Positions 45,419-55,949 of a DNA stretch of 64,000 nt are shown piece after piece; the first letter of the stretch is position 1, and every line of letters begins with the position of its first letter. This DNA comes from Puccinellia tenuiflora (Eukaryota > Streptophyta > Magnoliopsida > Poales > Poaceae): positions 1,855,820 through 1,919,819 of the forward strand of contig QRDG01000131.1 in assembly GCA_012064385.1 (NCBI GenBank), written 5' to 3'. Position numbers and translations under genes: made by a program. Below the pieces are notes generated by a model, which saw only the letters and a list, made by a program, of their open reading frames with translations, was not told the origin of the DNA and did not search any database.

Positions 45419-46029
45419 ATGGGAACAGCAGTTTCCAAGGAAGCTCGCACGCCGCCATGTCTAGCGGTGGGCAAGCCGGCGGGGCTGCTAGTGCTTGCTT
45501 CTACCATCGAGCTGGGTCTCAAGGCTCGGCGAGGCAAGCAAGCCCGACACACACCTTCACCATCGGCGGTGAGTTCTTGCTGCCAGCCCCTTCTCTTTTA
45601 CATTGGAGCTACGGTTTCTTCTCTGATCTTTGTACTTGTGTGCGCAGGAGCTGGCGGTGGGCAAGCCGGCGGGGCTGCTTGTATCTACCATCGAGTTGGG
45701 TCTGAAGGGACGGCGAGGCAAGCAAGCCCGACACACACCTCCACCATCGGTGGTGAGTTCCAACTGCCAGCCCCTTCTTTTTTACATTGGAGCTACGGTT
45801 TCTGCTCTAATCTTTGTACTTGTGTGCGCAGGAGCTGGAGCTAGGATGTAGCAAAGCTGGACCGAATGAGCAGCAGATCTTGCAGAAGATGGAGAGGAAG
45901 CAAGCCACGAGATGGGGGCGGCGGAGCAAGAACCGAGACAGGCGTGGAAAGCGACGCGGAGAAAGAGAAAGACTTGCAAGGGGGCGTAGGGAGCGAGTCA
46001 CCAGGAAGTGTAGGCTTCGGTGGAGGAAG
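45419..46029 (+). CDS. Candidate small gene, three phase-0 exons, duplicated exon; 3' end unknown
   Basis: ATG 45419 opens exon 1 (45419-45568, 50 codons), which ends TCGGCG|GTGAGT. Exon 2 (45648-45752, 35 codons) follows TGTGTGCGCAG and ends TCGGTG|GTGAGT. Exon 3 (45832-46029, 66 codons) follows the same acceptor and ends AGGAAG|GTGAGT. All junctions are phase 0, so 151 codons stay open. Exons 1 and 2 share AVGKPAGLL, STIELGLK, RRGKQARHTP, and the two introns are also similar: a 185- to 188-bp exon-plus-intron duplication. Exon 3 encodes a strongly basic, Arg-rich segment (KMERKQATRWGRRSKNR). No family is recognised. The next exon was not placed. It could be a real lineage-specific gene or a decayed one. 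Confidence 0.5.
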
Positions 46030-46109
46030 GTGAGTCGCCTGGTTGGATTTTGGTTTTTGATTGTGGTTTTTGCTCGCTTGGTTTCTCCTGTTTCTTCTCT
46101 TGTTCGCGG

Positions 46110-46480
46110 GTCGCGGGATCCCGCTACATGCTAATTTTCTTCTGTTGTTTTCCTCCCCGCCGTAATTATTTACTACAAAATCGAGCCTTTTATTCGGGAG
46201 TCGGTGCGATTTAAGGAAACTACTATTCTCCTCGTCCCTAATCTGAGTCGCGGACGGGATCCCGCTACAATCTAATTTTCTTTTGTTGTTTTCGTCCCCG
46301 CGGTAGTTATTTGCTACAAAATCGAGCCTTTTATTCGGGAGTCGGTGCGATTTAAGGAAACTACTATTCTCCTCGTCCCTGATCCCAGTCGCGGACGGGA
46401 TCCCGCTACATGCTAATTTTTTTGTGTTGTTTTTGTCCCTATTTGCTACAAAATCGAGCCTTTTATTCGGGAGTCACCTG
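46110..46480. repeat. 141-bp tandem repeat, about 2.6 copies
   Basis: GGGATCCCGCTACA recurs at 46115, 46256 and 46397. Each unit carries CTACAAAATCGAGCCTTTTA and CTATTCTCCTCGTCCC. It lies in what would be the third intron of the candidate gene. Confidence 0.85.
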
Positions 46481-46814
46481 GTCTGAATTGTTTTGTCGCT
46501 TCATGCGTGCATGCTTAAAATCAGACGGCTACCATGCGGCTGCAAGCTGCCAGATCACGCACGCGTTGTTTGTTTTCGTGTTGTTTTCATAAGAACCGGT
46601 TTATATTGTTTACATAGCCAAATTCTTTTGCTGAAAAAAAGCTAATCCAATTTCTTTACATGTCCGGGTTCCATTTGTTTTTTTAGATAGGTATAAATCG
46701 AACGGGGCTAATTACTATCCTAATAATGGTGAACAAATAAAAACATACTATACGTGCTCGCGGAAGTTTCGGCTTGATTTCTGTGGTGGTTAACGACGAC
46801 GACGGGCAGCAGTG

Positions 46815-46980
46815 ATGTGCAGCGGCGATGTTCTCATCGTCCGGCAGCCGCCGTGGCTCAGGTCCCTGGCTGTCCTGGGTTCCGTCTACCTCGCCGCCGC
46901 CACCGCCGCGCTCCTACTGCGCGGCCCCTATGGCGCGCCTGCCGTGGACCCGTGGTCACCGGCCCAACAAGCTGCTTTGT
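46815..46980 (+). pseudogene. Gene 5' fragment with hydrophobic segment
   Basis: ATG 46815 reads MCSGDVLIVRQPPWLRSLAV, then a hydrophobic stretch (LGSVYLAAATAALLL) like a signal anchor, then GPYGAPAVDPWSPAQQAA. GC-rich coding composition stops near 46980-47040, where LTR sequence begins. It looks like a broken first exon fused to a retroelement; the product is unknown. Confidence 0.35.
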
Positions 46981-47039
46981 TGTCCTTAGCTCGCGCATCT
47001 TGGCCTCAACCTTGTCCTCGACGGCCGTGTATCTGCACC

Positions 47040-48207
47040 TCTCTTGCCCTTATTTTTAGAAAATATCCGAGGCTGCCGCCGTTGCCAACCCTAATTCGGG
47101 AGGGTTTTAAAGCTCTTCCCGGCATCCTGCCGGAGGGGGAGATCTTCACAGGAGGCATCTACACCACCATGCCTGCCTCCGGAGTGATGCGTGAGTAATC
47201 CACCATGGGACTACGGGTTCATGGCAGTAGCTAGATGGTTGTCTCTTCTTCTTTTACTCCATTATTTAGATCTTGTGAGCTGCATAACATGATCAAGATT
47301 GTTTATCTGTAATTTCTACATGATGTGTTTGCGTGGATCCGATAAATAGTGGAATCATTACTCTTGTTCATCTTTATGCTCTCTGATACTAGTAGATGCT
47401 TTGACCGAAGTAATTATTAGTATTTTAAGAGAGGGTATTTAACTATTTATGCTATATAGTGGGTTCATGCCTTCTTGCGCAGAGTGCGACTGACGGAAAT
47501 GCTCATGCCAAGATTGTTCTGTTGCTACTAGGGAGAAAACAGTGATATTTATTTCTTCGTGTTATATCATTGCTTACATTACGCACCGTGCTTATTGCGA
47601 TATTCTGTTGCTTGCAACTTAATACTTTCGGGTGACTTGCTGGACAGCGATTCCGGGGTGGATTATTAGTCATAGATGTAGTTGGATAACTCTCTATGTA
47701 TTTTGACGTAATGCCACATTAAATGAAATGGTGAACTATATTGTTTCATGATAGCATTGCTATGCGGCCACAATTCTGTCAATTGCAATGCTGTAATTTG
47801 TTACCCATCGTGTATATCTTTTGGAGAGACACCACTAGTGAACTGTGGACCCCGGTCCTATTTTCCTACATTGTTTACAACTGTTTTAATAGCTTTCTTT
47901 ACTCATTTGCTCGCTGGTCATATTTTGCTCATATCATATTTTACACTTGCACATTTAATTCTTTGTGTTTAGCAAGCCGGAGAGATTGACAACCTCGTTG
48001 TTTCTTTGGGGCAAAGTAGTTTGTTCGTGATTGTGTGCAGGTCCGTGTCAACGATCGTAAACGGCGCCGTTGACACCTTGCTAAGCCTTCTCTAAATCCT
48101 ACTGGTTCGATAACCTTGTTTTTGCAATCAAGGGAAAATTGCTGCTAAACTACATCATACCTTACTCTTGGGGTCTCCCAGCGAACGTGTGATTCACGCC
48201 ATCAAGC
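47040..48207 (+). repeat. Gypsy LTR and leader fragment, plus orientation
   Basis: The order CTGCCGGAGGGGGAGATCTTC, GGGTTCATGGCAGTAGCTAG, GATCTTGTGAGCTGCATAAC, CTACTGGTTCGATAACCTTG, CTCTTGGGGTCTCCCAGCGA, ACGCCATCAAGC is that of the LTR-to-leader region of Triticeae Gypsy elements (recognised from general familiarity). The start is truncated. At about 48207 it meets gag running on the opposite strand instead of a primer-binding site. Confidence 0.6.
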
Positions 48208-49148
48208 ATCACCTCTAGTTTTAACACTATAAGCATGATTATCAACTTTTTTAGACATATCAGCAAGCAAGGCCTTTTGTACTTTAGTAATTTGTTCAAT
48301 TTGAGTTTGAACCATATGAAAATGCTTACAAAGTCCTTTAACGTCCTTAGCAGTTCTTTCCAAAACATCATGCAAGTTTTTAATAATACGAGAATTATCT
48401 AGCAGCTGATTTTGAACTTGCATGTCAAAATGACTTTGTTTTACAATAAATTTATCAAGTTCATCTAAGCATTGATCAGGAGGCTTGTGATAAGGATGCC
48501 ACCTACATCGAAATTCTTCAATGGGAGGGTGAGTGGTAGGCTCACATAATTCTTCAATAGGAGGTAAATTATTTACTTCTTCAGATTTAATACCTTTCTC
48601 TCCAATAGATTTCTTAGCTTCTTGCATATCTTCAAGATTTTGGAAAATAATACCCCTGCCATTCAGGGATGGTCCAATTATCATGGTTCTTGGCTATTTT
48701 AGCCATTAATTACTCAGCTTCATCTCCGGTTCTTTCCCTGAAAATACAACCAACACAACTATCTAGGTATGTGCTAGATTCAATAGTTAGTCATTTGTAA
48801 AATAAATCAATAAGCTCATTTTTGGGTATCTTGTTGCCAGGCCGACCCCTGAGTAATGTACAATACTTTCCCCAAGTTTCAGGAGACACTCTTTCTCAAG
48901 TTGCCTAAAATTATGAATTATCTGTAAAGCAGCATGTTGCATATGAGCAGGAAAATAATTTCAAAGAAGACATTAACCAAGTCCTGGGGGTTTTTAATAG
49001 ATTCATAAGCTAAATTGTTAAACCAAGTTTTAGTTCATTTTTTAACGAGAAAGGAAATAATTTTGCATATAGTAACGTTGTATTTTATTTTTATCAGAAA
49101 ACAATATGTCCAAAGAAGAAAATTTATTCATGTGCTTCATAGCATTAT
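48208..49148 (-). pseudogene. Gypsy gag remnant, copy B, left piece
   Basis: A 160-codon minus-strand frame (48684-48202) reads MIIGPSLNGRGIIFQNLEDM to KKVDNHAYSVKTRGDA. It has a coiled-coil centre and an acidic proline-containing front. Upstream (higher coordinates) gag continues in broken frames. It matches copy A at 1-108 and 15770-16490. 48450|48451 is the unoccupied Helitron target. Confidence 0.8.
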
Positions 49149-51622
49149 TGAAAGAACAACTATGCCCGAGATGTCGCCTAGAGGGGGGGGGGGTGAATAG
49201 GCGATTAAAACTTTTTCAATTTAGGGGCTTGATAATTGCGGAATAAAACTAGGTGTTTAAATTAACAAGCCAACAACCTAAAATTCTAGGTTTTCCTAAA
49301 GAGCACCAACAACTTATGCTAAACAAGGCAAGCAACAAGGTGATAGCTAAATATAAACATCAAGCACGAAGGCTATCACAATGTAAAGTGCATAAGTAAA
49401 AGCTCGGGTATAGAAATAACCGAGGCACGCGGAGACGAAGATTTATTCCTGAGTTCCTCCTTGTTAAGGGAGTACGTCTCGTTGGAGGGGTGTGAGCTCG
49501 CCACAAAAGGCCTACTCAAGATGCCACAAAGGCCTCACCCTATTCTCCGATGAACCTCACCCAAAGGTTTGGTTCACCTTCCACTATCGGAATCCTTCGG
49601 GGCGGATTCCGGAGCCCTTACAACTTTTGGGGCACACACCCACAACTCAATTGGGGGCTCCCAACGTGCCGAAGCTTCACAAGCCGAAGTCTTCACGGCA
49701 CCACCACCGTCTAGGGTCCAATGACCCAAGAGTAACAAGCTCCCAACCGTCAATCCCACGAATCACCGTGGGGAGCACAACCCGATGCAACAAATGCAAA
49801 AGGGCAAGAACACACCAAGTGGTCAAATTCTTCTCCCCAAAATCCAACCGAAGCAACTAATGCTACGGAGGGATTTAGGAGGAAGAACGGAGGAGAAACA
49901 CCAAGAACTACAAAATCTAGATCCCACAAGTTCCCCTCACTTAGAGGAGATTTTGATTGGTGGAGAGATGGATCTAGATCTCCTCTCTTGTTTCCCTAAA
50001 TTTGGGCAAGAATCATCGAAGGGATTAGAGGGAATTGAGCTTTCAAAATGTTGGCAATGGAGGAGAGAGAGCAAGGGATGAGATCTACAAAAAAAATAGG
50101 GAAGAAAACCGTTTTATAGGTGGCTCCAAAAAGGAGCCGTTGGAGCTCAAAAAGTTGGACAAAGAAGGGAAAAACGTGCTCAGGCGACCCGGCCTGGGGC
50201 CGGCCAGCACGCCGGCCTGGGGCCGGCCAGCACGCCGGCCTGGCCGGCCTGGAGTCGATCGAAGAAACAGGCCGGCAGGAAACCAGGGGAGCCGGCCTGG
50301 GAGACCCGGCCTTGGGCCGGCCCACGCGGGGGAAAGGCCGGGAGGCCACCCGAGAGCCCCGGCCTGGGCCCGGCCGCGGCCCAGCCTGGCGGGAGAAGGC
50401 AGGCCGGGGCACCTCCCGAATGGCCCGGTATTGGGCCGGCCTCAGCCCGGCCTGGCCGGCTGGCTCCCTTTTTTTTCAAATGAATTTTCTGTCAAATAAA
50501 AGATCCGAAGTAAACCGCAATATTTTTCGCATACGAACTCCGTTTTCGATAAACTTGGACTCGTTGGAATCGTCACAACGAGCACAACAAGAATATGCAG
50601 AGAAACATCATAGTCCAAGAATATAATATAAAGATAAATGGGGAAAGGTAAAAGCTCCCATTTGCAAACCGGAAATACAATAACTTTCACCCACGAACTC
50701 CGTTTTCGATAATCTTGGACTCGTTGGAATCGTCACAACAAGCACAACAAGATTATGCATAGAAACATCATAGTCCAAGAAAATATCATAAAACCAAATG
50801 GGGAGAGTTAAAAACTCTTTTTCGCAAACCGAAAATGCCGGAACTTTTGCAATTGACGTCCGAATGAAATAAAACCAATTTTGTTGGAAAGAGAACGACA
50901 AATGCTACCTTTGAAAATGACAAACAAGCAATGGAGATTTTGCAAAGAAATGGAAGAGAGAAATTTTCCACCCGGATAAATCGGCAAAATCTCCAATACC
51001 GAAACCGCAATAGAAGACGCATATGAAAACCGTTTTCGGTGAACTTGGCTTTGTCATGACAAACACGACAAGCACCAAGACCACACCACAATAAGAGACA
51101 AATAAGAACCAATAAAGATGATAGCATGGATGCAAAGGTTTGTGCTCTCTACGGCGATATGATTACGATATTCGGTCAAGAGCACCTCTTGATAGTACGG
51201 TTATCTATCCTATAATCCGGTCTCTCACTAAACAACATAAGACCGGTAAAATAGAAACCCTATCAAGATCATACCTTTGCCTTGCGCATTAATCCACTTG
51301 AGGTCGATGAAGACGATCTTCACCTCCTCAAGACGCATCACCTTCCTCGATTGCGCTTCGGTGAAGATTCACTTGATGCTCCCCCATACACCAAGATGGG
51401 AGACGCTCTCTTCAGCATATCTTCACTTGGCCTTGAGTGATGATCAACCCGCACAAACCCTTGATCAAGACACACTTTTCTTCTTCCCTTAACCTTGACT
51501 CCAACAAATGGAGAATAAGCAAACAAATGGACAACCTACAAATATAGCTCAATGCAAACATTAGTGCATAGAGATTGTCATTAATTACCAAAAACATGCA
51601 TGGGGGCAACCATGCACTTTCA
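49149..51622. mobile_element. TG...CA element with ATTAT target duplication, solo-LTR-like
   Basis: 2474 bp starting TGAAAGAACAAC and ending CATGCACTTTCA, flanked by ATTAT (49144-49148 and 51623-51627). Copy A shows the unoccupied site near 16488. TG...CA ends with a 5-bp duplication are the LTR-retrotransposon signature. I see no second LTR, no primer site and no coding region, so a solo LTR or a short non-autonomous element is most likely. It contains the grass-wide GTCGCCTAGAGGGGGGG/GTGAATAGGCG motif (49173-49203), a GC-rich repeat block, and a 150-bp duplicated segment near 50535 and 50695 (CTCCGTTTTCGATAA, TTGGACTCGTTGGAATCG). Confidence 0.75.
50185..50460. repeat. GC-rich GGCCGGCCTGG repeat block
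   Basis: Dense repeats of CCGGCCTGG and GGGCCGGCC, with two exact copies of a 24-bp unit near 50190-50240. The long Pro/Gly/Arg frames on both strands are by-products. Sharp GC island inside an AT-balanced element. Confidence 0.8.
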
Positions 51623-53029
51623 ATTATCATTTTCAGTACCACAATAGGGACCCCTTTCAACAATAGATATAAGTGGGAGGTCAACAGAGAAATCATAATC
51701 ATCATCTTTAATGTTCGTAGGTGACGTAGCAAATTCAGATTCAGGAAAAAAATTATAATTCATAGCATGTTTTTCAAGAAACTTTTCCATTGCATTAGTA
51801 TCTGGAGAAGTATCACACCATATATGCTCTAATAAATTTATCATTAACTTCAACATAAGCATTTTCAGGATAACTACTGTCATAATTTTTTTATCTCGGG
51901 TGAATCAGTAGGTGTAGCAAGGTGTTAATCAGAATTTTCAATTTCTTTAAATTTAGCAATATGAGAATAAAGAAAAGAGGAGCAAGCTCAAATGAACTGG
52001 GCCAAAGTCAGCTGCGTATCGCATCGACCGCGCGCGGGTGACGCCGGCGACTAGGGCAGCCGCGTATCTGCTGCGAGTGATCTCTCTCCCTCAAGTGCCA
52101 TGAGTGAAAAGATCATCCATGTAAGCCGCTGACAACCATATATCATATGTGTCAACTCCCGACGGCGAGAAGACGGGGCAGCGATCACCTCGGGCTACTA
52201 CTGTCAGGATGTGGTCACGATATGTTAGCTGTGATACCTCACCTCAGGTAGCTAGGCTGCACTCACGTGGTGTGAAACTAGCTTTTTTCTACCCAGCCTG
52301 GGTATATATAATCTCATGCAGGGGCCGAGCTAGGTACAAGCTAACGGGGTTTGACACCAATGAATCAATGGGGAGTAATGGAACCGGGGTGGCTGCAGAC
52401 ACCTGAATATAAAAACCAATGAATCAATGAAAATCCTTGATAAATTAGTAACAGCTATTGATCATTAGTAAAACATGACACCAACTGACCAACGCCATGG
52501 AAATGAGACCCCAACGCTCTCGTCCGCTGGCTTCGCCCATTCTCATGTGTGGTATGAATCCATCCCGACGTGCATACTTCACATGCTATAGTTTGTCAAT
52601 GACTTGATGCTGCCCATACGAAGGCAATCTGTGACGACCAATATGGAAATGCGTGAGCTCAGCTAGCTGCTCTGCCGTCATCGCCTCATCAGCACATGAG
52701 CCGATCAGCGTTTGCCGTGCAAGCACACACGACCGTGGGCGAGAACCTACATGCATGGCTGCATGCGAGCTACATGGGATGATTTGGATGGCTATGCCAT
52801 TGTTCTAAAGCAGGTATAGTGGTACACATGCACATTATATTAATCCTTGTAAAATTGTTGCATGTACTCCTCGAAAAATTGAAGTATATACCCGCTCAAA
52901 AAGGGTATTTTTTTTCAAAGTTAAATTGTATCATGCAGTATATACCGCTTCTCATGAATGGTATATAGTCATTAGAAAAAAAGGTACATTATATTTTTCA
53001 AAGTTAAAATAAACTATATACTAGTTAGA
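51623..53029. repeat. Copy B: gag remnant end and unique duplicated DNA
   Basis: 51623 to about 51985 is gag (minus strand, same frames as copy A: NTNAMEK-type segment and SVDLPLISIVE). About 51985-52489 is the duplicated unique DNA, with the empty CACTA site at 52261-52280. 52490-53029 is present only in copy B and has no supported gene. Confidence 0.8.
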
Positions 53030-53370
53030 AAAATGGCAGTGTACACTCACTGGAAAAAAGAGGTATGAGCTTTTAAAAAAATGAAGTATATACTCCTTAG
53101 AAAAATGGCAGTGTATACTCACAAGAAAAAAATAGGTATTTGCTCTTTAAAAAGGAAGTATATACTCCTTAGAAAATAACCGTGTACACTGTACACTTAC
53201 CGGAAAAAATAGGTATATGGTCTTTAAAAAAGGAAATATATGCTCCTTAGAAAAATGGCAGTCCATACTCCGTCAGGAAATAGGTATATACTCTTAAAAA
53301 AGAAATACAGTATATATATACGTCTCTCAAAAGGAAGTATATACTCCTTAAAAAATAGTGTATACTTCTG
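53030..53370. repeat. AT-rich minisatellite, about 62- to 65-bp unit
   Basis: Five or so imperfect units of AAGTATATACTCCTTAGAAA, TGGCAGTGTATACTC, GGAAAAAATAGGTATATGCT, CTTTAAAAA. It extends into the first Harbinger array unit, and copy A retains one unit (30101-30172). Confidence 0.8.
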
Positions 53371-53604
53371 TCAAGAAACAACACCATTAGAAGTATACTG
53401 CCATGTATTGCCATTTTGATACAATTAAACGAAAATGGTATATACTTCATAAAAAAGAACATGAAAGAAAGTAGCGTTAGCTACACCAACAGTGAACGAG
53501 TTCAAAACATGAAGCAATTAACTATTTTTTAGTAATCTCCACATTTGGTTCTGTTGCCTCTATTGGATATTCATGCTCGGAAATCCATATTGGGCCATAA
53601 GTGC

Positions 53605-53915
53605 ACAAATTATTTTTCAAAATGTAAAAAAAATAAAATTTCGGATATATATCAGAACATTTTATGTTAGTACAAAAAAAATCGAGAAAAAAAGATATTT
53701 TTTGCGGGCTGTGCAAAACATACAAATCCGGGTGCATCAAAATCACTTTGTACGCGATATTTTTTTGGTCTTTTTGGCACATGACACAAAAATGAATTTT
53801 CTTCGTAAAACTTTTTATGCTAACATAAAATATCATGATGTTTATCCGAATTTTTATTTAGAATTTTTTGAAATTTTAAAAAGTTTTTTTTTTTGCATAA
53901 TAGGTGTATCTAGAC
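53605..53915. mobile_element. Foldback element, array copy 1
   Basis: ATTTTATGTTAGTACAAAAA in the left arm (about 53658) pairs with TTTTTATGCTAACATAAAAT in the right arm (about 53811-53830). The pairing extends outward (CGGATATATATC against GATGTTTATCCG). The centre is GGGCTGTGCAAAACATAC. Long imperfect inverted repeats without coding fit a foldback MITE. Copies at about 57395-57715 and 61203-61505. Confidence 0.6.
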
Positions 53916-54253
53916 CTATGACCCGAAACACCGTGTCCATTCATCCTACCCCTCTCAGCGTTGCAGACCAAATCCAAGTACTTCTTCCCCATCCCCCGTC
54001 TCCCCTCACCGCCATCTGGGTCGCTGCTCCCACCGGCGGCGAAGCTCGCCAGACTGATAAAACAACCTCCTGTCACCCCGCTTCCGCCCCCGTCGTCCCG
54101 GAGCTCGTCGCCGCTCCAGAAAAATCGATCGGCGACCTCGCGCGCGCACCTTGCGCCGAAGGTGTTCGACCAAAGGCAGGTGGCTAGTTTTCTCTGAAAT
54201 TTTGCCGGCGCCGGCGACAGGTCGTGGAGTGCGCCCGGTTTTCATTCTAGCAG

Positions 54254-55442
54254 ATGGACAAAGACGATGAGTTAATGGCGCAGTTGATGGAGGAGGAAGC
54301 TGACGTCGACGCCGAAGAAGAAGAGAACTTGGCGATTCTTGCTTGTCTTGCCCACATGCAAGCGGAGGAGGCTGCCAATGCCAAACCAAAATGAGGAGGC
54401 TCGAGCTATGCCAGGAGGAAGACCAAGCCGAGGATGAGGTTGGAGGGTCATTGCATTCTCTATGCCGACTATTTCGCCGATGAACCAAGGTTTGATGATT
54501 GGGATTTTCGCCGGTGTTTTCGGATGAGGAGAGATTTGTTCGAGAAGTTAGTGCAAAAGTTGCTGGAGTTTGACCCTTGGTTCAAGTTGAAGAAGGACGC
54601 CGCTCGATCCAGAAGTGTACCTCCGCCATGAGAATGCTTGCGTACGGAGCTCCTGCAGATGGTCAAGAGAAGTATTTGTGCGTACATCGGAGTCTACAAC
54701 TTGCAAGGCAATGTACAGATTCTGTAGAGCGGTGGTGGCTGTGTTTGGTCCACACTATCTCCAAGGACTAAACGAGGAAGAAACAACTCGCATCGTGGAA
54801 ACAAATGAAGCAAGAGGAATTCATGGAATGCTTGGAAGCATTGATTGCATGCACTGGAGCTGGAAGAACTGTCCTTTTGCTTGGCAAGGATTGTACAGGA
54901 GGCATCATGGAGTTTGCAGCGTGATCCTTGAAGTTGTGGCCGATTAGAAGACTTGCATTCGGCATGCTTTCTTTGGCGTGGCAGGATCTCAGTGATATCA
55001 ATGTGCTGCAGTGCTCTCCGGTGTTTGCCAACCTTGTTGAAGGTCATGCCCCACTGGTGAACTTTCAGGTCAATGGCCACACCTATACCAAAGGGTACTA
55101 TCTAGCTGATGGCATTTATCCAAGGTGGTCTACATTTGTGAAGACAATCTTGGCGACGTCCGGCAACAAGAAATCTTGATTTACCTGGGTACAAGAGAGC
55201 ACAAGAAAGGATGTGGAGCGTGCGTTTGGTATTCTTCAGCAGAGGTTTGATATTCTCCGGTACCCGGCGCTCACTTGGTCGGCCGAGCAGATGTCGGAGG
55301 TCATCTATGCATGTGTGATCATGCACAACATGATCATTGAGGATGAGTGTGTGCACCCAATGCATGATCCGTTCCGTTTGACTACCAGGGTCCTCTAGCC
55401 GATGTTGATTACGAGGTGCCAGCTGACTACATTGTGGCATAG
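54254..55442 (+). pseudogene. PIF/Harbinger transposase pseudogene, copy 1
   Basis: Starts MDKDDELMAQLMEEEADVDA. TGA at 54392 interrupts AKPK*GGSSYARRK. The frame then runs MRLEGHCILYADYFADEPRF to FKLKKDAARS, shifts to MRMLAYGAPADGQEKY, then GMLGSIDCMHWSWKNCPF, a stop at EVVAD*, another shift, then YYLADGIYPRW, a stop (NKKS*), and KDVERAFGILQQRF to ADYIVA. Catalytic DDE residues are visible: Asp near 54843, Asp at 55108, Glu near 55216. This is the plant DDE_4/Plant_tran family. Copy 1 also has a private 2-base insertion near 54677. It cannot make transposase. Confidence 0.85.
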
Positions 55443-55770
55443 ATGGAGATTCGAGATGAAAATGTTCATGACCAACTCCAACGTAATCTAGTGGAGCATT
55501 TGTGGGTACGCAAAGGATTGGCCACAACTTAGTTGGACTCCAATTTATTTTAACTGTAAGAATAATTAATTTGTGCAACTACTTATGGAACTATGCTTTT
55601 ATTGTTGAATTCCAATTCATAGATTTTTTTATTGGATCGAAATATGATATGGGGTGTCTGTATGGGGGCGGGGACTAAAATGAAGCACGTCCGTACGTGA
55701 CGTTTGGCCCGAACGTCCCCCCCCCCCCCCCCAACACAGCGCTTGGATTGGTGCAAATCCAGACGTCTTA

Positions 55771-55784
55771 TGGAGATGCTCTTA
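55771..55784. other. Harbinger right end with TTA target
   Basis: TGGAGATGCTC ends at 55781, followed by TTA, the usual PIF/Harbinger target. The same end is at 59580-59593 in unit 2 and missing from unit 3. The matching left end (GAGCATCTCC) was not found before the pseudogene. Confidence 0.65.
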
Positions 55785-55829
55785 GGGTACCTTGGGGGTG
55801 GATGCTTTTCTTGGGTAACGACCATGTAC

Positions 55830-55949
55830 CTATGGCAGATGGTGGTACAGAACATAACATGCGAAGAAGCTAGAAAAGCGAAGCAGGCAGCAGCTGCTGC
55901 AATTTGTCTCGACTTGCCTACACGATCGACCGGCCACTCATCATGTTGA
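55830..55949 (+). pseudogene. Small terminal exon in array units 1 and 2
   Basis: After CATGTACCTATGGCAG, a possible acceptor, the frame reads MVVQNITCEEARKAKQAAAA, then AICLDLPTRSTGHSSC and TGA. Unit 2 (about 59639-59758) has the same frame with only E-to-Q and A-to-E changes. It lies directly after the Harbinger end, so it is probably flanking host DNA amplified with it. No family is recognised. Confidence 0.35.

Noticed and set aside
50035..50626. ORFs of 138-168 codons in the GC-rich block
   Set aside because: Low-complexity Pro/Gly/Arg translation of GGCCGGCCTGG repeats, open on both strands.
54006..54488. 160- to 186-codon minus-strand ORFs over the Harbinger gene (also at 57743 and 61743)
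   Set aside because: Antisense shadows of the transposase leader and N-terminus; the plus strand has the DDE family homology.
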